Assembly (NCBI RefSeq): GCF_003987655.1
Contig: NZ_NGKC01000001.1
Location: forward strand, 186,001-250,000
Direction of reading: 5' to 3'
From: Vagococcus acidifermentans
Lineage (GTDB): Bacteria > Bacillota > Bacilli > Lactobacillales > Vagococcaceae
Length of the DNA stretch: 64,000 nucleotides
Position numbers and translations under genes: made by a program. Each line of letters starts with the position of its first letter. Position 1 is the stretch's first letter. This document shows, one piece after another, positions 17,466-27,155 of the stretch. Under the pieces are notes generated by a model. It had not been told where the DNA came from. It worked only from the letters and a program-made list of their open reading frames with translations, and did not search any database.

Positions 17466-18701
17466 ATGAAAAAAAAGATAGTTTTTGGTTTGGTATTAGT
17501 TTTAGGTATTATTATTGGAATGGTTACCTTTTCCAGTAATGTCAAAGCAGAAGAAATTTTAACTGAAGAAACGACGTTATCTAGCGGTATATGGACAGTA
17601 ACAACTGAAAATGGCAAACAATTGATAAAAAAAAGCAAACAAATCTATGAATTAACTCCTGAAAGTACCATTGTCTGTACAAGCAGTTGTTCTGTTATTT
17701 TGAAATTAAATACGAGTCAACCTTTACAGATAAAAAAGATTTCGGTTCGCGGGAATCTTTACATCGAGGGTAAAGGGGGCTTGTTGCAAGTTTATAATGA
17801 CAGTGAAAGTGCCATTGACGTTAATGAAGATCTAATGATTAAATCAAATGTCCATGTCGAAGCAACTGGTACACGATTTGGAGTTAAAGCTGACAAAGTT
17901 AATTTATATGATAATAGTAGTTTGACAGCGGTGGCGACTGCCGATGACGGGATTGGAGTATATGGAAATTATATCTATGCACTTTGCAAGAACAGTAATC
18001 TCTATGGTGTAGGCGGTATTTCTGGTGTCTATGGGACTAAAAAAGTCAAAGCGTGTTCTGAAGGAGCAGCTATTCGTGGGGTGACGTCATCACCAGAAGG
18101 AATGTATTCTGCTGTGCATTCAGAAAAGTATTTAAAAGCATTATGTAAAGGAAAAATCATTGAAGAGTATCAAGTGATACCATTCACAATAACTGCGGAT
18201 GAACCAATTTTCATGTCAAATTATCAAGCTATTGCAAATAACATGACTGACGCTAAAAATTACGTCTGGTCTTCTGATCCACAAGGCGTGTACTATGAGC
18301 CAAGTGTTGGAGGCTTATTGGGTGATCCTTCTCAGGGTTCACAGGAGGGTATGTTAATTGAAGGTGTGCGCAGCGGAAAGTTGTGCAATCCTAAGGAGAG
18401 AGTCTATCTAGACTGCCTAGCTCAATCTCAGCACATTGTTCGTTTTACTAATGCTCGTAGTTCATATACCCAAAAAATAATTGTGAGACATTACGAATTA
18501 AGTGCGGAGGGTGATTATTTTGAAATTGGCTCTAGTGAATTAGAATTGCCGATTAACGAACTCTTTATTCTTGCCGATTATGTTTTACGAGATTTAGGGG
18601 AATATCTATTAGATAAGACAGAGCCGTCAAATGATTTTATTGTTGAATACTCAGAAACACCAATTGAAGTTAATTATTATTATTCGCCAGTTACTCGATG
18701 A
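17466..18701 (+). CDS. Secreted protein of unknown function, repeat-rich
   Basis: A Sec signal peptide (MKKKIVFGLVLVLGIIIGMVTFSSNVKA) is followed by ~385 exported residues. The middle (about residues 85-215) has short beta-strand-like repeats (LYIEGKGGLLQVYNDSES, VNLYDNSSLTAV, IYALCKNSNLYGVGGIS) suggestive of a right-handed beta-helix. It has about nine cysteines in the mature part, including CTSSC, which is unusual for a Lactobacillales exoprotein. There is no LPXTG, WxL or lipobox. The ATG at 17466 has AGGAGG upstream. It is the first gene before the WxL genes. I do not recognise the family. Confidence 0.7.
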   Translation: MKKKIVFGLVLVLGIIIGMVTFSSNVKAEEILTEETTLSSGIWTVTTENGKQLIKKSKQIYELTPESTIVCTSSCSVILKLNTSQPLQIKKISVRGNLYIEGKGGLLQVYNDSESAIDVNEDLMIKSNVHVEATGTRFGVKADKVNLYDNSSLTAVATADDGIGVYGNYIYALCKNSNLYGVGGISGVYGTKKVKACSEGAAIRGVTSSPEGMYSAVHSEKYLKALCKGKIIEEYQVIPFTITADEPIFMSNYQAIANNMTDAKNYVWSSDPQGVYYEPSVGGLLGDPSQGSQEGMLIEGVRSGKLCNPKERVYLDCLAQSQHIVRFTNARSSYTQKIIVRHYELSAEGDYFEIGSSELELPINELFILADYVLRDLGEYLLDKTEPSNDFIVEYSETPIEVNYYYSPVTR

Positions 18702-18852
18702 ATGTCACAGAATAGTTATTTTAAAAAAAGGGAGGTGGATATTTTCAGTTCATTCTAGTTCAAATTCTAAGCAAGTTGCAACTATCTTAACTTAAAGTAT
18801 ATGTGTTGCTTTTGCAGATAGAATCGACTTGCTAATGAAAGGAGGTGAAAGA

Positions 18853-21800
18853 ATGAAAAAACAGACATATAAAGCATTTCTGGGGTTAATGGTTTTGCAA
18901 TTGGGAATATTTTCTTCGGTTATCAGTTACGCCGTCACTACTGATTCCACAGCTATGAGTCATGAGCAACAGCTGGATACGTCACTAGCAAAGTCATCTT
19001 CGTTAGATTCTGAATTTTCCAGTGAAGCAAACACGATGCGTTCGCTGGAGAATGATGATACAAGTCTTGCAGGCGAGGAATCAGTGACGAAAGAATCGAC
19101 AGTGGCTGAGGAATCAACTGTTAGAAAAAAACGTGCTGTCGAAGGAGGAACAATTGTTGTCAGCGATTGGGCTGAGTTTGTTTTAGAATTAGCTAATAAT
19201 AGTTCTGACCCTATCGTTGTGGAGACGGATTTAACAGCCGATCCTACTCAAACGGCGGACGTAGCTGAGAATGTGACCAGAGAAATTGACTTTTCCGGCC
19301 ATCAGCTGTTGATGGGACAAAGTTCAATAAACATACCTATAACAAGTTCTATCAAGATCAGTAATGTCCATTATGCTGGTTCTGCAGAATCTGCTATTTT
19401 TACGGGTGATGGAGATTTGACCATTATAGGAAAAATAAATGCATTAGCAACCAACGGTGCAGCGCTTGTGAAGATGGTTGGCGGGTCTCTCACTGTTGAT
19501 GGGGCACAAGTCAGTCATCATAGCAGCAGTGACACCCCAGCGGTGAATGTGAAACATTTTACGGTAACCAATGGATCAGACATGTACTCGGATAGTGAAA
19601 ATTTTTATCGGGTGATGGCAGATGCAAGCAGTGGAGGCAGTGTTCGAATAGATGGTGGTTCAATTGTCAAAACAGAAAGCAATTACGGAGCTAAAAATAA
19701 GAAAGACAGCGGTGGAGTCTGGTTGGCTACGCAAAAAATAACTTTTGATGTAGAAGGTTTCGGGACCCAACTGCTCATCAGAGGAACGACGTATGGAACA
19801 GGTCAAGACTCTACCATCAAGCCTAGGGAGTCACCCAGAGTTGGGGTAGATAATGGTATGTTTACATTAGGTGGTCCTGCTGGGGAACCTAGAGGGATGG
19901 TTCTGAATGTCAAAAATGGCGCACAAATGGATGTTGACGCGCCAAACGGTACTGCTATCTTTATAAGTTCTTTGGGCAGCAGTTTCAATGTGGAAGCTAA
20001 CGCTCAGTTAAACGTCAGCTCTGGCGAAGGTCAAGGTGGTGGTACTGGTCGTTCATCAATTCGTTTCTACGATGTGGGGAATATGGCATTTAATATTAGC
20101 GGAAACAGCAAAGTCAACATTAAGAAAGATAATGGAATTGCGGCTGCTGTGAGAATGTTTGGCGGAGGCAATAAAATTAGTGTTACCAGCGGTTCAGATT
20201 TTATTGTTCGCAATATTGGGGATGGTATACCTAAGGATAATGATCCGAGAGGTAATAGCCGAAACTATGGTGTTCATTATGCGCACTCTAATCTCGCTGA
20301 AGTTGCAGACGATGCTTTCATATTAAGCGGTGAAGATAGTAACGTACAGATCACTGCTGATAATGGGGCAGCAATCAGTGCTGCCACGACAGGTACTTCA
20401 ACCGCAAGTAAAATCAACATTACTGCTGGCCCGGGCACTTATTTTATCGCTCGCGGCAAGACAGAAAGTGTAGATTCGGGTATTTTTAATGGTCCAGATT
20501 TACAGTTTGATATGGAGAGTGTGAAATATTTTGACTTTGCTAATACTCGTGATGGCGGCGGGAAAATATTCACTTCAAGTATAGATACGACAACGTTTAC
20601 CAGTAAACTGTCAGACACAGCTTTTTGGAAAATTGGTACAAATCAAATGACCGGTCAGCCAACTGCTTTCTATCCTAAATTAGATTATAGGTTTTCAGGA
20701 AAAGATTTGGTGAATTTAGATGATTCGACTAGTGAAGAGATGAAACAAAATTTTGGTAGTATAACGGAGTATTCTCGAATGAGTGCGAACAACCAACCGG
20801 CATTTATCGATCAACTGCGAATCCCGACAGATGCAGATAAATCTGTTTCTGGTCATGCTAAAGTGCCGGAAGCGAAGTACGAAGATGCCAGAAACGCTTT
20901 TGCTGACGAAGTGAAAGTGGAATTGGCTGTAAAGGATGTTGATGGGGAAACCGTTTATGACAAGATTGAAGCTGTAACAGCTGACATCGGCGTGTACGGA
21001 GATGACCCTGTACTGGGTACTTTTAAAGCTGAAACTCCCGATGATCAGTTTTTAAGTAAAGGATGTACTGTTGAAGTGTTATCGGCTATTAGAGGAGAAC
21101 ATGAATCCACTGCAGCTGACTTCCCAGCGGCTGTCACAACAGTTGACGTTACCCCGCCGGAACCGGCTGAATTGGAACGTTCACAAGTAGCTCCGGGAAC
21201 TACCAGTATTAGTGGTACGGGCACCCCAGGTTCAATCGTGACAGTTACCAAAAATGGTAGTGATACTGAGCCAAGTTTGTCTTCAGAGGTTGCTGCTGAT
21301 GGTAAGTTCACCATCGACTTGCCAACAGATAAAGTCAATGGTGATACGTTGCAGATTCATTTGCGCGACAATGCAGGCTTAGCTGCTGGGGTTATTAAAC
21401 CACCAGCAACAAACAATGCTGTGGGTAATATTAATCCAGTCACACAACTTGCTTACCATGACGCTGTATTTGCTCCGGCAGTGCAGTTAACCGTTATTGG
21501 AGCGTTGGAATTAGTGGAGGTGCCAAAGCTGTTTGATTTTGGACAGCAAAAACCTTCCCTTAAGACGACTATTTTCAAACCTGAAAAAATTAAGGGAGAG
21601 TTAAAAATTGCAGATACTCGCGGTTCGGAGAAGGCTGAATGGACGCTGACTCTGCAGCAAACTAAAGGGTTGACGACGGTGGGGGATGATAAAGATTTAA
21701 GCAAGACTGTCTATTATCAACCTCGAGGTGGCGAAGCTATTGAAATTAAAACAACTAGCGCAGCTCCTATTGAAAGACGGATACTTACCGATGACGGTAT

Positions 21801-21927
21801 ATTAACCATTTCGGATGATTGGGAAAATGGTACAAAGGGCGGGTTATTCCTGGATGTGCCTTATATAGATCAAAGAGTTGGTGAATACTCAGGTGAACTA
21901 ACTTGGACACTTGGGAATGTCAGGTAA
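18853..21927 (+). CDS. Large WxL-domain surface protein
   Basis: This 1024-residue exported protein has a signal peptide at residues 1-28, a Ser/Glu/Thr-rich linker ending near KKRAVEGG, then ~550 residues of beta-helix-like repeats (SGGSVRIDGGSIV, MVLNVKNGAQMDVDAPNG). A bacterial Ig-like module (PPEPAELERSQVAPGTTSISG to LPTDKVNGDTLQIHLRDNAG) follows. The C-terminal WxL domain has two W-x-L motifs, AEWTLTL and LTWTLGNV. WxL domains bind peptidoglycan non-covalently. The ATG is preceded by AAAGGAGGTG. It is probably an adhesin, partnered by the DUF916 proteins downstream. Confidence 0.88.
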   Translation: MKKQTYKAFLGLMVLQLGIFSSVISYAVTTDSTAMSHEQQLDTSLAKSSSLDSEFSSEANTMRSLENDDTSLAGEESVTKESTVAEESTVRKKRAVEGGTIVVSDWAEFVLELANNSSDPIVVETDLTADPTQTADVAENVTREIDFSGHQLLMGQSSINIPITSSIKISNVHYAGSAESAIFTGDGDLTIIGKINALATNGAALVKMVGGSLTVDGAQVSHHSSSDTPAVNVKHFTVTNGSDMYSDSENFYRVMADASSGGSVRIDGGSIVKTESNYGAKNKKDSGGVWLATQKITFDVEGFGTQLLIRGTTYGTGQDSTIKPRESPRVGVDNGMFTLGGPAGEPRGMVLNVKNGAQMDVDAPNGTAIFISSLGSSFNVEANAQLNVSSGEGQGGGTGRSSIRFYDVGNMAFNISGNSKVNIKKDNGIAAAVRMFGGGNKISVTSGSDFIVRNIGDGIPKDNDPRGNSRNYGVHYAHSNLAEVADDAFILSGEDSNVQITADNGAAISAATTGTSTASKINITAGPGTYFIARGKTESVDSGIFNGPDLQFDMESVKYFDFANTRDGGGKIFTSSIDTTTFTSKLSDTAFWKIGTNQMTGQPTAFYPKLDYRFSGKDLVNLDDSTSEEMKQNFGSITEYSRMSANNQPAFIDQLRIPTDADKSVSGHAKVPEAKYEDARNAFADEVKVELAVKDVDGETVYDKIEAVTADIGVYGDDPVLGTFKAETPDDQFLSKGCTVEVLSAIRGEHESTAADFPAAVTTVDVTPPEPAELERSQVAPGTTSISGTGTPGSIVTVTKNGSDTEPSLSSEVAADGKFTIDLPTDKVNGDTLQIHLRDNAGLAAGVIKPPATNNAVGNINPVTQLAYHDAVFAPAVQLTVIGALELVEVPKLFDFGQQKPSLKTTIFKPEKIKGELKIADTRGSEKAEWTLTLQQTKGLTTVGDDKDLSKTVYYQPRGGEAIEIKTTSAAPIERRILTDDGILTISDDWENGTKGGLFLDVPYIDQRVGEYSGELTWTLGNVR

Positions 21928-22030
21928 GAGATTGATGAGAAATGATGATAAGTTTAAACGAGTAAAGCTCGCCTATGATGAGATGGTAACAAAAAGGATG
22001 TCAAAGATTACTTGATTGGAAGGCTGTAAG

Positions 22031-23098
22031 ATGACAAAGAAAGCTTATTTATTATTTATACTTGTTTGTTTCTCGCTAGTACTGAATGCTAACAGAGTCA
22101 GTGGAGAGACGACAGGGGCTGACTTTTCGATTTCAACTAATATTCCGGATAATCAAATAGATAAACAGCAAAGTTATTTTGATTTGCTGATGACACCTGG
22201 ACAAGAGCAGACAATCAGTGTTGTTGTTTACAATCATAGCTCTGAAAAAATAACCGTAGATGTAGGCATCATGCCGGCATTTACTAACGAAGGTGGCCAT
22301 GTTCAATATACGCCTGCTAAAGAATCTTTAGACAAGACATTGACATACGATATCCGCGAATTAGTGGACGGACCTACTAAAGTTGTTTTAGAGCCTGTCA
22401 GCAAGCAGACCGTATCATTTCAAGTAAAGATGCCTGATGAACCATATGATGGCTATATCGCAGGCGGTATTACTTTCACAGAAAGATCTAAAAAAAGTGA
22501 TGGAAATAATCAGTCTAGTGGACTGATAAATAAAATCGCCTATACAACGAGCTTGTTGATGCGCCAATCACTTGATAATGGACAGCCGGATTTAAAATTA
22601 AGAAAAGTGGTTGGTAAGTTAGTTAATCATACGGGTGAAATAACAGCGAATTTACAAAATCCAGAAGCAACTTATCTAGATGATTTATTACTGAAAGTTG
22701 AACTTTTCAGAGTTGGTGAACAATCGGTTTTACTAGAGTATGAACAATCAGATTTGCAGATGGCGCCGAATTCCAATTTTGATTTTCGCATACCTGTTGA
22801 ACAAGTCGAACAATTGGTTACAGGAGATTATACGATACGGATAAATGCCTATGGCAATCTGAATACCGATGGACCACATTCTGTCGATAACTCTTCAACA
22901 GGAAGTAATCAGAAATATCAGTTTCATTGGGAATTAACAACGGACTTTCATTTAATCGTTGAACAGAAACCAGATACTGCGGATAAATTTGTCCGTTCAA
23001 AATCATCTAAGTTAAATTGGCAGCTGATTGTTGTTAGCCTTATATTCGTGGGAATCGTAGTAATCACTTGGCGAATCACAAAAAAACGTCAAAGGTAA
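22031..23098 (+). CDS. DUF916/DUF3324 WxL-associated membrane protein (first copy)
   Basis: The protein has a signal peptide, an N-terminal domain beginning DFSISTNIPDNQIDKQQSYFDLLMTPGQEQTISVVVYNHS, a second domain (PDLKLRKVVGKLVNHTGEITANLQNP), and a C-terminal transmembrane helix with a basic tail (WRITKKRQR). This is the standard DUF916-DUF3324 layout of WxL clusters, where such proteins are thought to bind WxL partners and peptidoglycan. ATG 22031 has GGAAGG upstream. A second, divergent copy lies at 24.4 kb. Confidence 0.88.
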   Translation: MTKKAYLLFILVCFSLVLNANRVSGETTGADFSISTNIPDNQIDKQQSYFDLLMTPGQEQTISVVVYNHSSEKITVDVGIMPAFTNEGGHVQYTPAKESLDKTLTYDIRELVDGPTKVVLEPVSKQTVSFQVKMPDEPYDGYIAGGITFTERSKKSDGNNQSSGLINKIAYTTSLLMRQSLDNGQPDLKLRKVVGKLVNHTGEITANLQNPEATYLDDLLLKVELFRVGEQSVLLEYEQSDLQMAPNSNFDFRIPVEQVEQLVTGDYTIRINAYGNLNTDGPHSVDNSSTGSNQKYQFHWELTTDFHLIVEQKPDTADKFVRSKSSKLNWQLIVVSLIFVGIVVITWRITKKRQR

Positions 23099-23259
23099 TG
23101 AAGACTTTTTTACTTTTTGCCATAGTTGTTTGTCAATTAATAGCGTACTGATAGTCTTAACATTTGAAATCAATGTTTTTGCATATAGGTGGTGGGATGT
23201 TCTTGTATTAAAAACATCATTTTTACTCAATCGTTTCTTAAAAGAATAGGAGAAGAGAG

Positions 23260-23604
23260 ATGAATAAAAGCGTAAAATGGATAGTTTTAATCATGTTAGT
23301 AATCAGCGCCTGCTCTCTTTTTCCGATAGAAGCTTTGGCAAAAGAGAGCGAAGGTCAAACCGATGCGGGGATAACTTACTATGAAGATGACAAAGTTCTT
23401 GAAGAATCACAGAAACCGACTCAAGGAACCAACGTAAACGGCGGTAAAACAGGTTTTTTGCCGCGAACAAGTGAAACCGACAGTCATTGGTCAAAGGTGG
23501 CAGGATTCGCTATTAGTGGACTCGCTTTGTTAAGTATTTGTTTGTTAAGTAATGACACATTGCTTGATAAAATTAAAAATGAAAGGAAAGAGGAATTATC
23601 ATGA
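23260..23604 (+). CDS. Small LPXTG-like WxL-cluster protein
   Basis: This 114-residue exported protein has a signal peptide (residues 1-27), a short mature part, then GKTGFLPRTSETDSHWSKVAGFAISGLALLSICLL and a Lys/Glu tail. The layout is that of the small LPXTG proteins common in WxL clusters, but the sorting motif reads LPRTS, not LPXTG, and the tail is long and acidic. It may be a membrane-retained protein or a divergent sortase substrate. It overlaps the next WxL gene by 4 bp. Confidence 0.72.
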   Translation: MNKSVKWIVLIMLVISACSLFPIEALAKESEGQTDAGITYYEDDKVLEESQKPTQGTNVNGGKTGFLPRTSETDSHWSKVAGFAISGLALLSICLLSNDTLLDKIKNERKEELS

Positions 23605-24308
23605 AAAAAGTTGTAATGGTAACATTGTCGGCACTAGCATTAAGTTCACTGGTTTTAGTTCAGCCAGCAGCAGCTACATCCAGTAAAACAACAGAAGGAA
23701 AGATTGAGTATGTTGATGGGGGGTTAATTATTGATCCGGATCCAGATCCGGAAATCCCGCCTGTTGTTGACCCAGATCCAAATCCAGAAGATGATTTTGA
23801 GGCAAGATTGCCAGGCATGCTAGACTTTGGGAAAGCAAAAGTTCATGCAGGGGAGAAAACTTTCTTAGCGTTAATAAACAATGGTGATGCTATTGAACTT
23901 AAAGACAGAGAAGCTAATAAGGACAAACTTCAAAAAGGTGCTGTTGCTGTTTTAGATAATACTGGTGAGCAAAAAGGATGGGAAGTCAAAGTTAAGCAAA
24001 ATAATCAATTTGCTGCTGAGACAGATATATTAGATGGCGCTGTCTTATCCTTTACAGCAGGAAGAACAGCGACTCAAGAAAATGGGACATTACCAAGCAC
24101 GATTACTCCAGAAGGAACGAATGTTGTATTACCACTGGATAGTACTGGTGCTGGAACAGCAGTGTCATTGATGAAAGCAGAAGCAGGCGAAGGTGTAGGT
24201 TTGACGTCATTTGCCATTCGTGATTTCCAATTAAAAGTACCTGGAAATGTGATGAAGATAAACTCGTATACTACAACGCTGGATTGGACTGTATCAAATA
24301 CTCCATAA
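23601..24308 (+). CDS. Small WxL-domain protein
   Basis: This 235-residue exported protein has a signal peptide ending near AAATSS and an Asp-Pro repeat linker (DPDPDPEIPPVVDPDPNPEDD). The WxL domain starts at LDFGKAKVHAG and contains GWEVKVKQ and a final LDWTVSN, so the second motif is W-x-V. It would coat peptidoglycan as a structural partner of the large WxL protein. Its start overlaps the preceding gene. Confidence 0.88.
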   Translation: MKKVVMVTLSALALSSLVLVQPAAATSSKTTEGKIEYVDGGLIIDPDPDPEIPPVVDPDPNPEDDFEARLPGMLDFGKAKVHAGEKTFLALINNGDAIELKDREANKDKLQKGAVAVLDNTGEQKGWEVKVKQNNQFAAETDILDGAVLSFTAGRTATQENGTLPSTITPEGTNVVLPLDSTGAGTAVSLMKAEAGEGVGLTSFAIRDFQLKVPGNVMKINSYTTTLDWTVSNTP

Positions 24309-24412
24309 AGATTGGCGAAATGTCGTAATACAAAGACTAAAGATAAACAGAAACCATAGGCTGAAAAGCCTATGGTTTTAATGGTGCAAAGCAAAGATCG
24401 GAGATACAAAGC

Positions 24413-25441
24413 ATGAAAAACAGATACATACTCTTTTTTACCATATTGACTATGTGTTGTCCCATCATGTTTGGCACAACAGTCTTAGCAATAGATAGTC
24501 AAACTAATGACGAGCAGACGGGTGGTCTAAAAATTAGAGCCAGAGCTAGGCTGCCTGAGAATCAGTATAATCCAGAGGCAACCTATTTCGATTTAATGAT
24601 AGGTCCCGAAGATAAGCAAGAAATTGTAATTGATGTTACTAACATTACACCAGAACCGGTAGCTATAACAGCTTCATTAAATAATGCGATTACAAATGGT
24701 AATGGTGTCATTGAGTACTCATCGTCTCAAACTGATCAAGTCAAAGGTCTAAAACTAACTGACTTTGCTCAGCTGTCGGATACAAACTTTGTCATACCAG
24801 GTGAAGAAACTTTTCAGTTGAAAGTTAACCTAGATATGAAAAAAGAAAGTTTTGATGGCATTGTGTTAGGGGGTGTCTATTTGAGACAGACGGATGACGA
24901 AAAAGACAGTGTTGGAAATATTAAACATGTTTTTAACACAGAATTAGCAATAGCATTACGTCAGAATGAAGAGACACTTCCTGAAGAAATTTCTATGGGA
25001 GCTATTAGCGTCGGATTAGTTAACTCACGTACTGTTTTTAAAGCTGATTTTATCAATGAAAATGCACTGATTGTTACGGATGGTGAACTGGAGGCTAAAG
25101 TTTATCGTAAATCAGGTAATAAGTTATTATTTGAAAAGGTAATTGAAAAGATGAAGATGGCGCCCTCTACTCAAATGACCTTGTTGATTCCAACAAACGG
25201 ACAGCGACTGTCAGCGGGTGATTATGTCATTAAAGCAACAATGAAGACGCCGAATGGCAAGTATGAATTTTCAGAAGATATGACTATTAGCCGAGATGAA
25301 GCTAAAGTATTAAATGAAGGAGATGTCTCCATTGAAGAGGATAATACGTTTCTCTATGTTGTAATCGGGATAGCTGCTGCTGTGGTTTTGATTATCATCA
25401 TAAGTGCGGTGATTGTAGTCAAACGAAAGAATCAGAAATGA
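24413..25441 (+). CDS. DUF916/DUF3324 WxL-associated membrane protein (second copy)
   Basis: This 342-residue protein has the same layout as the protein at 22.0 kb: signal peptide, RLPENQYNPEATYFDLMIGPEDKQEIVIDVTN, a second domain (EEISMGAISVGLVNSRTVFKADFINEN), a C-terminal helix (FLYVVIGIAAAVVLIIIISAVIVV) and KRKNQK. A WxL cluster with two WxL proteins and two such partners suggests one DUF916 protein per WxL protein. It is the last gene of the WxL block. Confidence 0.87.
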   Translation: MKNRYILFFTILTMCCPIMFGTTVLAIDSQTNDEQTGGLKIRARARLPENQYNPEATYFDLMIGPEDKQEIVIDVTNITPEPVAITASLNNAITNGNGVIEYSSSQTDQVKGLKLTDFAQLSDTNFVIPGEETFQLKVNLDMKKESFDGIVLGGVYLRQTDDEKDSVGNIKHVFNTELAIALRQNEETLPEEISMGAISVGLVNSRTVFKADFINENALIVTDGELEAKVYRKSGNKLLFEKVIEKMKMAPSTQMTLLIPTNGQRLSAGDYVIKATMKTPNGKYEFSEDMTISRDEAKVLNEGDVSIEEDNTFLYVVIGIAAAVVLIIIISAVIVVKRKNQK

Positions 25442-25560
25442 GCTGCAATGCGTAAACTCATCCACCACAAATAATAAAATATATTTAACCAACTAAGAAC
25501 TGTCTGTTCATAGTATGATTTGGGGAAAATGTCGATCTCGGATTGTTACGGAGTGAAAAG

Positions 25561-25719
25561 GCGGAAGCGTCCAATTATTTTTCGGCAACAATTATCTTAA
25601 AGCCGGAGCGGGCAGATGTTTATATCTTTTCAGTACAATCCCAGCTTGGCATGACAGTGAGCCTGATGCAACAACACGTTGATTTACAAAGAGGTCTGTG
25701 GGAGACAGTCAATGCTTGA
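25561..25719 (+). pseudogene. Divergent WrbA-like relic
   Basis: An open stretch ending at TGA 25717-25719 translates to ADVYIFSVQSQLGMTVSLMQ then QHVDLQRGLW. Intact WrbA at 15.8 kb has ADAYIFSSPSRFGVMASQMK then QFFDLQGGLW at the same place. There is no start codon and no C-terminal half. It is less similar than the 26.2 kb copy, so it comes from an older duplication or a separate paralogue. Confidence 0.65.
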
Positions 25720-25730
25720 CAAAACAGCAT

Positions 25731-25856
25731 TGACGATGTTAAAGACCAGTGGAATGACAAGGTTGATGCGTGGCTTGAAAAGGAATGGCTAGTCAGCTTA
25801 AGCGTTACATGACGCTGGCATACGCCGCAGAAAAAAAGTTACTTTAAAGATGCTGC
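25731..25856 (+). pseudogene. Relic of the RCC1-repeat protein gene (3' region)
   Basis: The stretch reads DDVKDQWNDKVDAWLEKEWL then VSLSVT and a stop, followed by RWHTPQ. The intact gene at 33.47-33.61 kb reads DDVEKQWNDWVDTWFDAWFE, TEWLVSFSKSWRWHTPQ. The DNA match is obvious, including ATGGCTAGTCAGCTT. It contains an internal stop and small deletions. It marks the right end of a lost copy of the sipW-RCC1 locus. Confidence 0.85.
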
Positions 25857-25882
25857 TGAAAAAATTACACTTTTTCAGATAG

Positions 25883-26083
25883 TCAAATTTTTAAAAGAAT
25901 ATTGAGAAGGAGAAATTTGAACATACGAATGGGATCAATGGTCTTCCATTCCGACCATCGACTAAACAATAAGTTGTCTTTGAGTTCTTCGTAAACAGAC
26001 TCAGAGCCCGTCAGTTCCAGAATCAAGCGAAGTTCGTGATCTTTAGGAATAAGAATATTGTAAAGTTTTATATATGGACTCAA
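25883..26083 (-). mobile_element. Remnant of IS1182-type transposase (N-terminal part)
   Basis: The 66-residue fragment MSPYIKLYNILIPKDHELRL ... YEELKDNLLF ... TIDPIRMFKFLLLNIL resembles the conserved N-terminus of IS1182-family transposases (SPYIxLYDxxIPKDxxLRxI, YxELKDNY, DPVRMFKYLLL). The rest of the transposase and the terminal repeats are absent. It lies between the RCC1 relic and the wrbA relic and may have helped rearrange the region. The family call is from memory of the motif. Confidence 0.65.
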
Positions 26084-26162
26084 TACCGGCTCCTCTTGTT
26101 TTTTAGCATAGCTCTAACCACCATTAATTGATAGTTTGATTATACGAAGGAATCTGTCTGCA

Positions 26163-26584
26163 GGGGTGCGTGTCAGAAAGACTTATGAATTAGTACCTGA
26201 TGTGGATGCCGCCATAGATATTCCAGAAATAAGCAGTGCGGATTTGGAATGGGCGGATGCGTATATCTTTTCATCACCATCCCGTTTTGGTGTCATGGCC
26301 AGCCATATGAAGCAGTTTTTTGATCTGCAAGGCGGTTTATGGGGTGCCGGCAAACTGCAAGCAAGTAATCCAAGGGATGTACACAGTCATGCAGCACTGG
26401 GGAGCAATCATTGTTCCGGCAAGATTTGTTAATATGTCCACATGCGTCGCCGGCGGCAACCCGTCATATGGTACAAGCGCTACTATTGACGGCGAAGCAA
26501 GATGGTGGATGAAGAAGCAGTGAAAGCAGCTGTCAAAGACCAAGCCACCCGTGTGGTTGCTAATGCCGGAGCGTATGTGGATAG
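26163..26584 (+). pseudogene. Decayed second copy of wrbA
   Basis: The DNA is closely similar to 15.90-16.41 kb (for example, near-identical coding for SSADLEWADAYIFSSPSRFG). The first ~35 codons are missing, about 50 bp between GGCAAACTG and CAAGTAATCC are deleted, and later indels shift the frame. The C-terminal AGAYVNR reads AGAYVDR. It cannot make a working WrbA. Its position just before the sipW operon mirrors intact wrbA before the sipW relic. Confidence 0.9.
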
Positions 26585-27126
26585 ATGGGGCTTGTCAGAC
26601 CGAACCTGTATCGCCATATCCATATAAATAGAAAAAATTAAAAATGCTTTTTCCAAACTCCATGAAAATGAAAGGGCTGATAGAAAATAATCTATCAGTT
26701 TTTTTGTTCAAGTATTGTTAAGTGGAATCATTCTCTTTTTTTGATGTGTTTGCTAATTAATGTACCTAAATGTTGGCTTCTTTTTCATTGTGAGTGACAG
26801 GCTGTATTTTCCTAAAGAGTCATTTAAGTTGATGTATGTAAAAAAAGTGAAAAAATGTTGCTTCTTATTCAGCCGTTAAAAGACACGATCATTTGAAATT
26901 CGAAATAAAAAGTCACGAAAAAAAGCAACTGTAAAAAAGTATATGTTTTTTTATAGATATGTTTTTTAAAGGATAAGGATATAGTTTTTCTTAACAATAA
27001 AAAAACAATAACTAGCAAACAAAAAACTACTCAATAGAAAAAAATGAAAACAAAATATCGCATTTAAAAGACAATTTAACACAAAAAGCCAAAAATAAAC
27101 ATAAAACCTAAAAACTCCTAGTTCTA

Positions 27127-27155
27127 TTGACATATAATAACGATTGAAGTATAAT
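27127..27155 (+). promoter_or_regulatory. Consensus sigma-A promoter upstream of the sipW operon
   Basis: TTGACA (27127-27132), exactly 17 bp, TATAAT (27150-27155): both boxes match consensus perfectly. It would give a leader of about 220 nt before the signal peptidase gene. Similar AAGTATAAT strings recur downstream (near 27170 and 27268). Confidence 0.75.

Noticed and set aside
23710-23800. CRISPR-like or tandem repeat near the small WxL gene
   Set aside because: The short GATCCAGATCCG-like repeats simply encode an Asp-Pro linker.
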